Assembly: GCA_000513555.1 (NCBI GenBank)
Contig: ALYD01000019.1
Coordinates: forward strand, 1 to 52,525
Direction of reading: 5' to 3'
DNA length: 52,525 nucleotides
DNA from: Lachnospiraceae bacterium JC7
GTDB lineage: Bacteria > Bacillota > Clostridia > Lachnospirales > Lachnospiraceae
Both the position numbers and the translations under genes were made by a program. Under the pieces are notes generated by a model that had not been told where the DNA came from, searched no databases, and was given only the letters and a program-made list of their open reading frames with translations. Of the stretch, positions 33,748-42,526 are shown piece after piece. Numbering within the stretch: position 1 is the stretch's first letter; the number at the start of each line of letters is the position of its first letter.

Positions 33748-36336
33748 TTAATGTCTTATCTCGATACCCAGTTTTCCTAAGCGCTGATCGATGACAATGG
33801 TATCCCCTTCCTGAACCTTATCTTCAAGAATGCATCTCGCCACCAGGGTTTCCACATTCTTCTGAATGAAGCGGCGAAGTGGTCTTGCACCGAACTGAGG
33901 CTCATATCCGTAATCGGCAACATATTCCTTGGCTGCATCTGTAAGCTCTATGGAAAGCTGGCGATCTGAAAGGCGCTTATTTATATCACTTATCATGAGA
34001 TCTGTGATGTTTCCGATATTGTCCTTGCTGAGTGGCTTAAACATTATTATCTCATCCAGACGATTCAAAAACTCCGGGCGGAAGGACTTAAAGAGCTCAT
34101 CATGAACATTTTTCCTTGCAGCTTCAGTAATGTTGCCGTTTCCGTCTATTCCCTCAAGAAGATACTGGGCCCCAAGGTTGCTGGTCAGTATGATGATGGT
34201 GTTCTTGAAATCCACAGTCTTACCCTGACTGTCAGTGATACGACCGTCATCCAGCACCTGAAGAAGTATGTTGAACACATCAGGATGTGCCTTTTCTATC
34301 TCATCGAAAAGTACAACAGAATATGGTTTACGTCTCACAGCCTCTGTAAGCTGACCGCCTTCCTCATATCCAACATATCCCGGAGCAGCACCTATAAGTC
34401 TCGATACGGAATATTTCTCCATGTATTCGGACATATCGATACGTACCATGGCATTCTCATCATCAAAAAGATTCTGAGCCAGAGCCTTGGCAAGCTCGGT
34501 CTTTCCTACACCGGTGGGACCCATAAACAGAAATGAGCCTATAGGTCTTCCCGGATCCTTTATGCCTGCCTTTGAACGCTGGATCGCTTCTACTACCTTC
34601 TCCACAGCCTCGTCCTGACCTATCAGTCTCTTGTGAATCTCCAGATCGAGGTGAAGTACCTTGCTTCTCTCCGATTCATTCAGCTTTGAAACAGGTATTC
34701 CTGTCCAGCGGCTTACTATCTTCCCTATCTCCTCTTCAGTTACAGTCTCCTGAAGGAGTGACTTGTCCTCACCGTGAACACTGTTCTCAACCTCTGAAAG
34801 CTTTCTCTCTATTTCAGGGAGATCCTGATACTGAAGCTTTGAAGCCTTGTCATAATCAGCCATCTGCATGGACTTTTCTATATCCTTGCGAATGCGGTCT
34901 TTCTGTTCACGAAGCTTCTGAAGATTTTCTGCGGAATTCTTTTCATTATCCCACTGAGCCATCTTCGCATCGAACTCCGACTGAAGTTCCGCAAGCTCCT
35001 TTTCTATCTCCTGAAGACGTTCCTTCGAAAGTTTATCATCCTCCTTCTTCAGTGATATCTGCTCCATCCTTAACTGTGTGAGTCTGCTCTTTATTTCAGC
35101 CATATCTTCAGGCATGGATTCCATCTGGGTCTTCACCATGGAGCAGGCCTCATCCACAAGGTCTATGGCCTTGTCCGGAAGAAATCTGTCGGATATGTAT
35201 CTGTCGGATAATGTTGCTGCTGCCACAAGAGCATTGTCCGTAATGGTTACTCCATGATACTGCTCATAGCTCTCCTTGATTCCTCTCAGAATATATATAG
35301 TATCCTCCACATCAGGCTGATCTATCTGTACAGGCTGGAAACGTCTCTCCAGGGCCGCGTCCTTTTCTATATATTTGTGGTACTCATCAAGAGTCGTGGC
35401 ACCGATACAGTGAAGCTCTCCTCTTGCAAGCATAGGCTTAAGTATATTGCCGGCATCCATGGCCCCGTCTGTTCTTCCGGCTCCCACTATGGTGTGAAGC
35501 TCATCGATGAACATAAGTATCTGTCCTTCTGATTTCTTTACTTCATCAAGGACAGCCTTAAGTCTCTCCTCAAATTCACCTCTGTACTTTGCACCTGCCA
35601 CGAGAGAACCCATATTAAGGGCAAATACCTTTTTATCCTTGAGACTTTCAGGAACCTCTCCCTTCGCTATCCGCTGGGCAAGACCTTCAACTACGGCTGT
35701 TTTACCTACACCCGGCTCACCTATCAGAACCGGATTGTTCTTCGTCTTTCGGCTCAATATCCTTATGATGTTGCGGATCTCATCATCACGTCCGATGATT
35801 GGATCCATCTTCTGATCCCTGGCGCGCTGCACCATCTCATATCCGTACTTGTTAAGAGTATCATATACATCCTCAGGATTATCCGAAACCACTCTCTGAT
35901 TTCCACGAACCTCTGAAAGAGCCTTTAAGAATCCATCCTTTGTTATGTTGTACTCATTAAAAAGTCGTTTTACCGTCGGATCCGCTTCCTTCATAATGGA
36001 AAGGAAAATATGCTCTACAGAAACATACTCGTCCCCCATTGACTTCGAATGATCCTCAGCCCTTGTAAGTGCCAGATTTGCAGCCTGGGACATGTACATC
36101 TGACCTGTTCCCGTGACCTTGGGAAGCTTTGATATCTCAGCCTCAAGTCTTTCCAGAAACTCATCCACAGGTACTTCCATCTTTTTCAGAAGCTGGGCGA
36201 TGAGACTCTCATCAATGGTGATAAGACTGTATAAAAGATGAATCTGCTCAACATACTGATTACCGTATTCTGTGATTATATCCTGACATTTATTTATAGC
36301 TTCGATTGATTTCTTGGTGAATTTATTGATATTCAT
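33748..36336 (-). CDS. clpB: ATP-dependent disaggregase ClpB
   Basis: 862 residues, normal for ClpB. In order: N-terminal double Clp repeat (1-145), first AAA+ module (Walker A GEPGVGKT near 208, Walker B MFIDELHT), a long coiled-coil M-domain (about 410-525, [20 protein letters not shown] onward), second AAA+ module (Walker A GPTGVGKT near 610, Walker [12 protein letters not shown]) and the C-terminal ClpB small domain. The full M-domain separates it from ClpC and ClpA. It rescues aggregated proteins with DnaK. A HrcA operator and sigma-A promoter sit just upstream, so it belongs to the class I heat-shock regulon. It is a single-gene unit. Confidence 0.97.
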   Translation of the reverse strand: MNINKFTKKSIEAINKCQDIITEYGNQYVEQIHLLYSLITIDESLIAQLLKKMEVPVDEFLERLEAEISKLPKVTGTGQMYMSQAANLALTRAEDHSKSMGDEYVSVEHIFLSIMKEADPTVKRLFNEYNITKDGFLKALSEVRGNQRVVSDNPEDVYDTLNKYGYEMVQRARDQKMDPIIGRDDEIRNIIRILSRKTKNNPVLIGEPGVGKTAVVEGLAQRIAKGEVPESLKDKKVFALNMGSLVAGAKYRGEFEERLKAVLDEVKKSEGQILMFIDELHTIVGAGRTDGAMDAGNILKPMLARGELHCIGATTLDEYHKYIEKDAALERRFQPVQIDQPDVEDTIYILRGIKESYEQYHGVTITDNALVAAATLSDRYISDRFLPDKAIDLVDEACSMVKTQMESMPEDMAEIKSRLTQLRMEQISLKKEDDKLSKERLQEIEKELAELQSEFDAKMAQWDNEKNSAENLQKLREQKDRIRKDIEKSMQMADYDKASKLQYQDLPEIERKLSEVENSVHGEDKSLLQETVTEEEIGKIVSRWTGIPVSKLNESERSKVLHLDLEIHKRLIGQDEAVEKVVEAIQRSKAGIKDPGRPIGSFLFMGPTGVGKTELAKALAQNLFDDENAMVRIDMSEYMEKYSVSRLIGAAPGYVGYEEGGQLTEAVRRKPYSVVLFDEIEKAHPDVFNILLQVLDDGRITDSQGKTVDFKNTIIILTSNLGAQYLLEGIDGNGNITEAARKNVHDELFKSFRPEFLNRLDEIIMFKPLSKDNIGNITDLMISDINKRLSDRQLSIELTDAAKEYVADYGYEPQFGARPLRRFIQKNVETLVARCILEDKVQEGDTIVIDQRLGKLGIEIRH

Positions 36337-36402
36337 AAACTGAAGTCCTCCTCAAATATATTCAGAGAAAACCTCCGGATATGTTTTCCTCTGTTAGTAA
36401 TG

Positions 36403-36430
36403 ATTATAGCTCAGTTGTTAGCACTTTCAA
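36403..36430 (-). promoter_or_regulatory. clpB: Sigma-A promoter of clpB
   Basis: On the minus strand TTGAAA (36425-36430), 16 bases, TATAAT (36403-36408). The start of transcription should be near 36396, 60 bases before the ATG. The -35 lies inside the CIRCE element. Confidence 0.85.
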
Positions 36431-36444
36431 GTGTTGAGTGCTAA
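36418..36444. promoter_or_regulatory. CIRCE operator (HrcA binding site)
   Basis: TTAGCACTT-N9-GAGTGCTAA matches the CIRCE consensus with one mismatch (the ninth base is T instead of C). It covers the -35 of the clpB promoter, so HrcA should block RNA polymerase there and release on heat shock. Confidence 0.93.
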
Positions 36445-36474
36445 TTTTATTTTGTTTTTATTTTTTTACTAAAA

Positions 36475-36518
36475 AACCGGTGAATCTTCCGATTCAGACA
36501 TCGGAAAAATCACCGGTT
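36475..36518 (-). terminator. Terminator of the phosphohexomutase gene
   Basis: The outer stem AACCGGTGA/TCACCGGTT encloses the inner stem TCCGAT/ATCGGA and is followed by TTTT on the minus strand. It is about 55 bases after the stop of the mutase gene and just before the clpB promoter region. Confidence 0.85.
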
Positions 36519-36571
36519 CATTATATATATGACTATAAAACCCTATCAGATCGCTGCGGGCTATCTGTCAT

Positions 36572-38380
36572 TTACTTCATTCTCTCCTGAAGCTCTGAAG
36601 CTATCTTCACTTCAACTGCTTCCGCCGCTTCACGGCTTTCTGCACTTATGGAGATATATGCCTTAAGCTTCGGCTCTGTTCCGGAAGGACGGATGACCAC
36701 TGAGCAATGATCGCTTAAAAGGTACTTCAGCACATCCGACTTGGGAAGTCCGTCCAGTCCCGGCTTATAATCGAGAAGCTTTTCTATCGCTTTGCCTCCG
36801 AAGCTGTCCAATGCTTCTGCCGGATGTTTTGCCGGCTTATCCTCAGGCTCTGCTGCTCCCTGAAGCCTTGCCGCGTAGGAATCAATTCGGAACTGCTGCA
36901 TTATCCTCTGCATCTTATCAAAACCTGCAGATCCCTCAAACTGATAGCTGTGAAGAGTATTCAGGCAATATCCATACTCCCTGTAGAGCTCTGAGAGCTT
37001 ATCCAGAAGACTTATACCCTTGGTCTTATAGTATGAGAACATCTCACAGATAAGAAAGGCTCCGTCAACAGCATCCTTGTCTCTCACATACCCTCCGCTT
37101 AAATAACCGTAGCTCTCTTCAAATCCGAATATGTAATCCTCTTCTCTGCCTTCACTTTCAAGTCTTCCTATATGCTCACCTATGAACTTAAAGCCTGTAA
37201 GCACGTTGACAGTCTTTATTCCATAGTGTTCTGCGATACGCTCTGCCATATCCATGGTAACTATGGTCTTCACCATAACAGGATTCTCAGGCATGCTGCC
37301 ATTTTTCTGACGCTTGGATGCAATATAGTCAAGGAGCAGTATACCTGTCTCGTTTCCGCTCAAAAGACGGTACTCTCCGTTTTCATCCTTAACAGCGATT
37401 CCAACTCTGTCGCAGTCCGGGTCGGTTGCAAGTAAAAGATCAGCATTTTCCTTCCTCGCATATTCCATACCGAGAGCCATGGCCTCTTTTATCTCGGGAT
37501 TCGGATATGGACAGGTAGGGAAATTGCCATCCGGAGCTTCCTGCTCTTTTACCACAGTGATATTGGTATACCCGCTTTCTCTGAGAGCTCTGGTTACAGG
37601 CTTTAAGCCTGTACCGTTAAGTGGTGAATAAACTATGGCAACATTTCTGTCTACAGCGTCTTCTTCCGAAAGAACCGACTGAGACTTAACATTTCTGATG
37701 AAATCGGTATAGATCTTTGGTCCTATCCAATATATCTTTCCCCTTCTTCCATCTGCGGCATCCTCACCTGTAATTGCCACTGCCTCATCGGCCGTATCCT
37801 CGATTACAAAATCAAGACTCTTAACACCGCTGAATATATCTGTCTTTTCGATCTGTGCCAGTATTTCTGCCGCAGCTCCTGTTGTGATCTGGCAGCCATC
37901 ATCCCCGTAAACCTTATAACCGTTATACTTTGAAGGATTGTGGCTGGCAGTTATCATAACACCTGCTGCACAATGTAGTTCTCTCGTTGCAAAGCTGAGA
38001 CATGGTGTAGGCATTATATCCTCATAGATATAAACGTCTATTCCGTTGGCGGCAAAAACAGATGCGGCTGTTCTGGCAAAAACATCCGATTTGATTCGGC
38101 TGTCTCTGGAAACTGCGATACGACGCTTCTCGGCCGGATACTTACTTACCACATAATCAGCAAGTCCCTGAGAGGCTTTTCGAACGGTATAGACATTCAT
38201 ACGGTTGGTTCCCGCACCTATTACTCCTCTGAGGCCTCCGGTACCAAACTCGAGATCTCTGTAGAAGGCATCCTCTATCTTTACTTCATCTCCCTCCATA
38301 GTCTCAAGTTCTCTCTCTATATCTTCGTCAGCACCCTTTGCAAGTTCGGTCCAACGCTTATATTCATCAAAAAAATCCAT
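36572..38380 (-). CDS. Phosphoglucomutase/phosphomannomutase
   Basis: About 602 residues from the ATG at 38380, chosen because GGAG lies seven bases ahead; an upstream ATG at 38395 has no ribosome site. It belongs to the alpha-D-phosphohexomutase superfamily, long PgcA-type: GTGGLRGVIGAG near the N-terminus, the catalytic serine loop MITASHNPSKYNGYK (Ser about 146), metal loop LLATDPDCDRVGIAV, sugar loop GFEESYGYLSG, and phosphate loop VIRPSGTEPKLKAYI. It interconverts glucose 6-phosphate and glucose 1-phosphate, and possibly mannose phosphates. That supplies both the glgB-linked glycogen route and RfbF in this window. It stands alone between its own promoter and terminator. Confidence 0.94.
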   Translation of the reverse strand: MDFFDEYKRWTELAKGADEDIERELETMEGDEVKIEDAFYRDLEFGTGGLRGVIGAGTNRMNVYTVRKASQGLADYVVSKYPAEKRRIAVSRDSRIKSDVFARTAASVFAANGIDVYIYEDIMPTPCLSFATRELHCAAGVMITASHNPSKYNGYKVYGDDGCQITTGAAAEILAQIEKTDIFSGVKSLDFVIEDTADEAVAITGEDAADGRRGKIYWIGPKIYTDFIRNVKSQSVLSEEDAVDRNVAIVYSPLNGTGLKPVTRALRESGYTNITVVKEQEAPDGNFPTCPYPNPEIKEAMALGMEYARKENADLLLATDPDCDRVGIAVKDENGEYRLLSGNETGILLLDYIASKRQKNGSMPENPVMVKTIVTMDMAERIAEHYGIKTVNVLTGFKFIGEHIGRLESEGREEDYIFGFEESYGYLSGGYVRDKDAVDGAFLICEMFSYYKTKGISLLDKLSELYREYGYCLNTLHSYQFEGSAGFDKMQRIMQQFRIDSYAARLQGAAEPEDKPAKHPAEALDSFGGKAIEKLLDYKPGLDGLPKSDVLKYLLSDHCSVVIRPSGTEPKLKAYISISAESREAAEAVEVKIASELQERMK

Positions 38381-38452
38381 ATGACTCTCCATCATTTATC
38401 TGTAATGATCTTATATTTATCCTCACCATCCCGGATGTTTCAGGACCTTGAT

Positions 38453-38480
38453 ATTTTAGCATATCCCAAAAGTTTATCAA
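38453..38480 (-). promoter_or_regulatory. Promoter of the phosphohexomutase gene
   Basis: On the minus strand TTGATA (38475-38480), 16 bases, TAAAAT (38453-38458). The expected leader is about 65 bases. Confidence 0.65.
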
Positions 38481-38595
38481 TCGAGTGCTTCCAAAATATA
38501 ACGAAATATCAGGGCATTTGTTGATAATCACCATAAACCCGGAAATGTTTTGTGAGCATTAGACAAGGAATATGTTTTTCTGTTTTTTCCGAAGC

Positions 38596-38618
38596 TTATA
38601 TTATCCCGGCTAATATAA
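38596..38618. repeat. Inverted repeat TTATATTA-N7-TAATATAA
   Basis: A perfect 8-bp inverted repeat around TCCCGGC in the 427-base gap between the mutase gene and the Tad locus. It is AT-rich with no T-run, so it is operator-like rather than a terminator. It lies 115 bases upstream of the mutase -35, and no regulator is assignable. Confidence 0.35.
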
Positions 38619-38713
38619 TGAAAAACTTTCAAAACCTTATTGTGTAAGCACTACCATTCGTTTTTCCATACCGGTGATCATTATTCTACTTTTATGTTTT
38701 TATTTAGCAGAAC

Positions 38714-38780
38714 ATATAGTCTATTTTTAGACCATGTCGCATTTTAGACTATATGAAACCTGAAGAATAGCACATATACT
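38714..38780 (+). promoter_or_regulatory. Candidate Tad-operon promoter with inverted and direct repeats
   Basis: ATATAGTCTA (38714-38723) and TAGACTATAT (38745-38754) form a perfect 10-bp inverted repeat. Nested in it, TTTTAGAC occurs twice in direct orientation (38725-38732 and 38742-38749, 17 bases apart). A -10 TATACT (38775-38780) follows, 28 bases before the first Tad gene, but its -35 position (TATGAA) is poor and lies right after the repeats. This looks like an activator-dependent promoter. The remainder of the gap holds nothing else I can name. Confidence 0.5.
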
Positions 38781-38807
38781 GAACTCACAAATTCATACGG
38801 AGGCAAC

Positions 38808-39449
38808 ATGATAGCATCAAAGCTGATTCTACTGCAGTTTCTTTTCGGAGCTGCTCTCACAGATCTTTTTGATCGACGTATCCCAAATCTTTTGCTCGGT
38901 ACTTATCTATCGCTCGGAATATTCTTTAACTTCCGATGTATCTCTATTATGGAAGAAACCGGTACTTTGACCCTTTTCTATCCTCTCTTATTTCTCACTG
39001 TTTTTCTTTTTATCGGAATGGTGCTCTCTGTGCTTACCGCTATGACTCATGCAGGGGCAGGTGATGCCAAACTATTGGCCCTCATCCTTTCATGGACAGG
39101 ATTCTATAAAGGAATAAGCTTGCTTCTTCCCGGACTCCTGCTTGCCCTTGCTTTCATCATGATCAGCAAAGCTGAAACAGTTTTCTCAGCCTCAAAAGCC
39201 CCCTGCTGTAATATTTTCACCCCCGAACATAATTGCAGCCAAAGCTCTGTTCAGAAACACTTTGTTCCCCCCATAGTATCAAGAACAGTGCCTCATGAAA
39301 GGGGACAGAACAAAATATTTTGCCAGATATTTAAACTATGGAGAAATATTGGAGCCTACATTTCTATTCCGAAAAGAAATTCTCTTCCCCTGGCTGTCCC
39401 TGTTTTTCTCGGTGCAATTCCGGGACTGATCAATGATTGTTTTCTTTGA
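38808..39449 (+). CDS. A24-family prepilin peptidase (TadV/CpaA-like)
   Basis: 213 residues, polytopic. The two catalytic aspartates of type IV prepilin peptidases are in place: one in LTDLFDRRIPN (about 19-22) and one in the signature GAGDAK (about 83-88). It should cleave the leader of the Flp pilin and pseudopilins of this operon. Unlike the compact homologue at the other end of the operon, it has a hydrophilic stretch of about 70 residues (about 125-195, Cys- and Lys-rich, with PCCNIFTPEHNCSQSS) before a final hydrophobic segment. This insertion is unusual and may be a loop or a decayed region. It is the first gene of the operon, with GGAGG four bases before the ATG. Confidence 0.85.
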   Translation: MIASKLILLQFLFGAALTDLFDRRIPNLLLGTYLSLGIFFNFRCISIMEETGTLTLFYPLLFLTVFLFIGMVLSVLTAMTHAGAGDAKLLALILSWTGFYKGISLLLPGLLLALAFIMISKAETVFSASKAPCCNIFTPEHNCSQSSVQKHFVPPIVSRTVPHERGQNKIFCQIFKLWRNIGAYISIPKRNSLPLAVPVFLGAIPGLINDCFL

Positions 39450-39504
39450 TTCACTTTATGCTCACCAAAGAAAACAAAGAAACACTTTTCTTAAGGAGAT
39501 AATC

Positions 39505-40596
39505 ATGCAGCACATACTTGCCTTTTTTGATGAAGACCAGATATACAGTGACCGATTCAAAAAATTCGCTTCTGCTCATTCCAACTGTCCCTTTACTGTC
39601 TACTCTTTTCATGACTACAAAGCCCTTGAGCATTTCTCTCAGGATCATCCCATAGAACTTCTGGTAGGCAGTGAAATAAAAGATTTTGACTATGGAGCAG
39701 GTCCACTCTCCTCCGGAGAGAGGACGGATGATGAGCTATCGGAGGCCTGTGAGAACCCCATCTATCGGATTCCGGCCAAGTCTCTTATCAGACTTTCAGA
39801 ATCACCTCCACAAACTTACAACAGTTCTGCCCAAAATGATGCAGTACACAGGGGGCATGAGATATATAAATATCAATCCGGCGAAAGCATTCTGCGAGAA
39901 ATCATGTCTCTATACGGAAAAAAAGAAACCGTGTCCCAAAGAAAAAGCACCGGTGAACTTGCAAAGCTGTATCTCATTTACAGTCCCATAGGCCGGTCAG
40001 GAAAGACCACATTTGCACGAAGTCTCACAAAGGCACTTCGTAAGGATTGTAATTCTCTTTACATAACTCTCGAAGAAGTATCGGATCTTGAAGATTCCCA
40101 TTGTGATGCCCTTTTTCACGATACCCTGTCAGAAGCTTTCTATTTCTTCAAGGAAGGAAAACTTACTGAATCAAGATTTCAGGATCTTATCTATCACTCA
40201 AACGATTATGATCAGCTGCTGCCTGTCAGAACTCCCGACGATCTGACAACTCTTGATTCAAAGGAGATAACAGACTTCATCGAACATATCCGCTCTGTTT
40301 CCGGAAAAGATGCCATCATACTTGACACAGACAGTATTTTGAGCCGCATAGAAGGTATTCTTCCCTTTGCAAGCAGGATCTTTATGCCGGTAACTGATGA
40401 TCCATCATCAAATCTGAAGCTTGAACTTCTTGAATCCCATCTTTCGAAAAACCAATCCCCCGATGTACTTAACCGTATCACAAAACTCATTGTTCCTGAT
40501 ACCAGAGAACTTGAGGCATCTTCTGATAGGTCAGAAGGCACCGATCCACTTATGGAATATGCCTCAGCAGTAATAAAGAACTACATTTACTATTAA
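39505..40596 (+). CDS. tadZ: TadZ/CpaE-like P-loop protein
   Basis: 363 residues from the ATG at 39505, which has AAGGAG six bases ahead; upstream in-frame starts lack a ribosome site. The N-terminal 60 residues look like a degenerate receiver domain, as in TadZ. From about 155 comes a MinD/ParA-type ATPase with the deviant P-loop YSPIGRSGKTT (160-169), and AIILDTDSIL as a Walker B-like strand near 275. TadZ proteins place the pilus machine at a cell site. The P-loop keeps the lysine before TT but has a serine where the deviant signature lysine often sits. It ends two bases before the tadA start. Confidence 0.83.
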   Translation: MQHILAFFDEDQIYSDRFKKFASAHSNCPFTVYSFHDYKALEHFSQDHPIELLVGSEIKDFDYGAGPLSSGERTDDELSEACENPIYRIPAKSLIRLSESPPQTYNSSAQNDAVHRGHEIYKYQSGESILREIMSLYGKKETVSQRKSTGELAKLYLIYSPIGRSGKTTFARSLTKALRKDCNSLYITLEEVSDLEDSHCDALFHDTLSEAFYFFKEGKLTESRFQDLIYHSNDYDQLLPVRTPDDLTTLDSKEITDFIEHIRSVSGKDAIILDTDSILSRIEGILPFASRIFMPVTDDPSSNLKLELLESHLSKNQSPDVLNRITKLIVPDTRELEASSDRSEGTDPLMEYASAVIKNYIYY

Positions 40597-40598
40597 TC

Positions 40599-41774
40599 AT
40601 GAATTCATTAAGTGAACTAAAAAAAGATATAAAACATCAGATCGTTTCCGAGATAAGAGACGGTCAGAATCTCGAGGATGAAGAACTATACAGCAGGATA
40701 GACGACATTTTATATACAAGAAAAGACCTGAGTCTGAAAAACAAACTCTATCTCCGCTCAGCTATCTTTAACAGCTTCCGTCGTCTGGATGTTCTTTCAG
40801 AGCTTCTGGATGATCCCGAGATAACCGAGATCATGATAAATTCCCACAAGGAAATATTTATAGAACGTTTCGGTCATCAGGAAAAGTGGAATCGCTGTTT
40901 TGAATCCAGAGATCAGCTGGAGGAAGTAATACAGACTATCGTAAGTAAGGTCAACCGTTCTGTAAATACCAGTAATCCTATAGTTGACGCCCGTCTGGAG
41001 GACGGTTCAAGAGTCCATGTTGTCCTTCCCCCGATTTCTCTAAAGGGTCCAACCCTTACCATCAGAAAATTCCCGGAACCCATAACCATGGAAAAACTCA
41101 TATCATATAAGTCTCTTACAGAGGAGGCTGCGGAATTTGTCAAATCCCTCACGAAGGCAGGCTATAACATCTTCATTTCCGGAGGAACAAACAGCGGTAA
41201 AACAACTTTTTTAAATGCTTTAAGCCAGTATATACCCCCGGACGAACGCGTCATCACCATCGAAGATTCTGCCGAACTGCAGATACAGAATGTCTCAAAC
41301 CTTGTTTCCATGGAAACAAGAAATGCAAACTCCGAAGGTGAAGGTCAGGTGAGCATATCCGATCTTATCAAGGCATCCCTCAGAATGTCACCAAACAGAA
41401 TCATCGTCGGTGAGGTCAGAGGCGGAGAAGCTCTCGATATGCTGAACGCTATGAATACAGGACATGACGGCTCCATAAGCACCGGACATGCAAACTCAGC
41501 CAAAGATATGCTTAAACGTATGGAAGTCATGATACTTCAGGCTGCAGATCTCCCCCTTCCTGCCATAAGGAACATGATCGCCTCAGCAATAGAAATAGTC
41601 ATTCACCTTGGAAAGACCAGGGATCATAAACGTCGAGTCCTAGAAATATCGGAGGTAAAAGGCATTGAAAACGGTGAAATCATCCTCAATCAGCTCTATA
41701 AATATGATGGTAAAAGGCTTCAAAAGCTTTCATCCCTTTCAAAAAACGAAAAGCTCATTAATAGATTACAGTAA
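40599..41774 (+). CDS. tadA: Pilus assembly secretion ATPase TadA/CpaF
   Basis: 391 residues of the type II/IV secretion ATPase superfamily. The N-domain includes DDPEITEIMINSHKEIFIER. The core has Walker A SGGTNSGKTT (194-203), the Asp box VITIEDSAELQ, Walker B-like RIIVGEVRGGEALDM, and the His box STGHANSAKDMLKRM. It is the hexameric motor for Flp pilus extension and retraction, docked on TadB/TadC. The protein lacks the roughly 80-residue N-terminal extension of many CpaF proteins. It is coupled to tadZ by a two-base gap, and its 3' end carries the start of tadB. Confidence 0.95.
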   Translation: MNSLSELKKDIKHQIVSEIRDGQNLEDEELYSRIDDILYTRKDLSLKNKLYLRSAIFNSFRRLDVLSELLDDPEITEIMINSHKEIFIERFGHQEKWNRCFESRDQLEEVIQTIVSKVNRSVNTSNPIVDARLEDGSRVHVVLPPISLKGPTLTIRKFPEPITMEKLISYKSLTEEAAEFVKSLTKAGYNIFISGGTNSGKTTFLNALSQYIPPDERVITIEDSAELQIQNVSNLVSMETRNANSEGEGQVSISDLIKASLRMSPNRIIVGEVRGGEALDMLNAMNTGHDGSISTGHANSAKDMLKRMEVMILQAADLPLPAIRNMIASAIEIVIHLGKTRDHKRRVLEISEVKGIENGEIILNQLYKYDGKRLQKLSSLSKNEKLINRLQ

Positions 41775-42498
41775 ATACAGCTTCACCATTTCCGAGTTTT
41801 TACGTAATGTTCTGTACGCATCACTGGCCGATATCCTGATAAGCTACACCTTTTACCAAAGTAAGCTGCTCTTCTTTGTTTTACTCCCTCTTTGTTTCAT
41901 GTATCCGTTTTTTATCCGAAAAACGCTTATAGAAAAACGAAGACGGGAACTTCTAAACCAATTCAAGGAATCTCTTTCCGTACTGTCATCCTTTTTGAGT
42001 GCCGGTTACTCAACAGAAAATGCTTTTCATGCGGCCATACCGGAACTTAGAAACATGTTCGGTGAAAGAGCCCTCATAGTCACCGAATTTGAAGCAATAG
42101 TCAATGGCTTCAACCTAAACAAACCACTGGAAGTGATGCTTTCTGACTTTGCTTTCCGTTCAGGTCTTGATGATATTACGAATTTTGCAGAGACCTTCAA
42201 TATTGCAAAACGAAACGGAGGTAATCTGGTGCATATTATCACCCATACTGCCGGAATCATACGTGATAAAGTTCAAATTATAGAAGATATCAAGACATTG
42301 AACGCATCAAAGATCTATGAGCAGCGAATGATGAACATAATCCCCTTTGTCATAATCATTTACATGAATATGACTTCCCCTGATTTCTTTGTTTCTCTAT
42401 ATACCACATTCCTCGGAAGGGTCACTATGACCATATGTCTCTTTATCTATTTCCTTTCCATATTTCTTGCAAATCGCATAATGAGCATAGAGGTCTAG
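41665..42498 (+). CDS. tadB: Tad inner-membrane platform protein TadB
   Basis: Up to 277 residues of the GspF/TadB platform family: membrane segments at about 50-85, the cytoplasmic T2SSF domain (RRRELLNQFKESLSVLSSFLSAGYSTENAFHAA onward), then membrane segments at about 225-245 and 250-270. The start is uncertain. The only good ribosome site (GGAGG, 41651-41655) serves a TTG at 41665, which would overlap tadA by 110 bases. ATGs at 41704 and 41707 lack ribosome sites. By comparison with relatives the protein usually begins near IDYSKY, residue 33 here, where the codon is ATA at 41761. It forms the membrane base on which the TadA motor works. Confidence 0.85.
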   Translation: MKTVKSSSISSINMMVKGFKSFHPFQKTKSSLIDYSKYSFTISEFLRNVLYASLADILISYTFYQSKLLFFVLLPLCFMYPFFIRKTLIEKRRRELLNQFKESLSVLSSFLSAGYSTENAFHAAIPELRNMFGERALIVTEFEAIVNGFNLNKPLEVMLSDFAFRSGLDDITNFAETFNIAKRNGGNLVHIITHTAGIIRDKVQIIEDIKTLNASKIYEQRMMNIIPFVIIIYMNMTSPDFFVSLYTTFLGRVTMTICLFIYFLSIFLANRIMSIEV

Positions 42499-42499
42499 T

Positions 42500-42526
42500 A
42501 TGCCCAATTCCTATTCAGATTTATGA
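42500..42526 (+). CDS. Eight-codon minicistron coupling tadB to tadC
   Basis: An ATG with GAGG six bases ahead opens one base after the tadB stop and encodes MPNSYSDL. Its TGA overlaps the ATG of the tadC-like gene (ATGA, 42523-42526). The tadC-like gene has no ribosome site of its own, so ribosomes finishing this mini-ORF would restart there. Whether the peptide itself matters is unknown; it may only be a re-initiation device. Confidence 0.4.
   Translation: MPNSYSDL

Noticed and set aside
34572..35081. Plus-strand open frame of 169 codons inside clpB
   Set aside because: It is antisense to the conserved M-domain of ClpB, has no ribosome site and no recognisable protein features.
38396..38807. 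RNA gene or small protein in the 400-base gap before the Tad locus
   Set aside because: No frame has a start with a ribosome site, and the two inverted repeats lack T-runs; promoter and operator elements explain what is visible.
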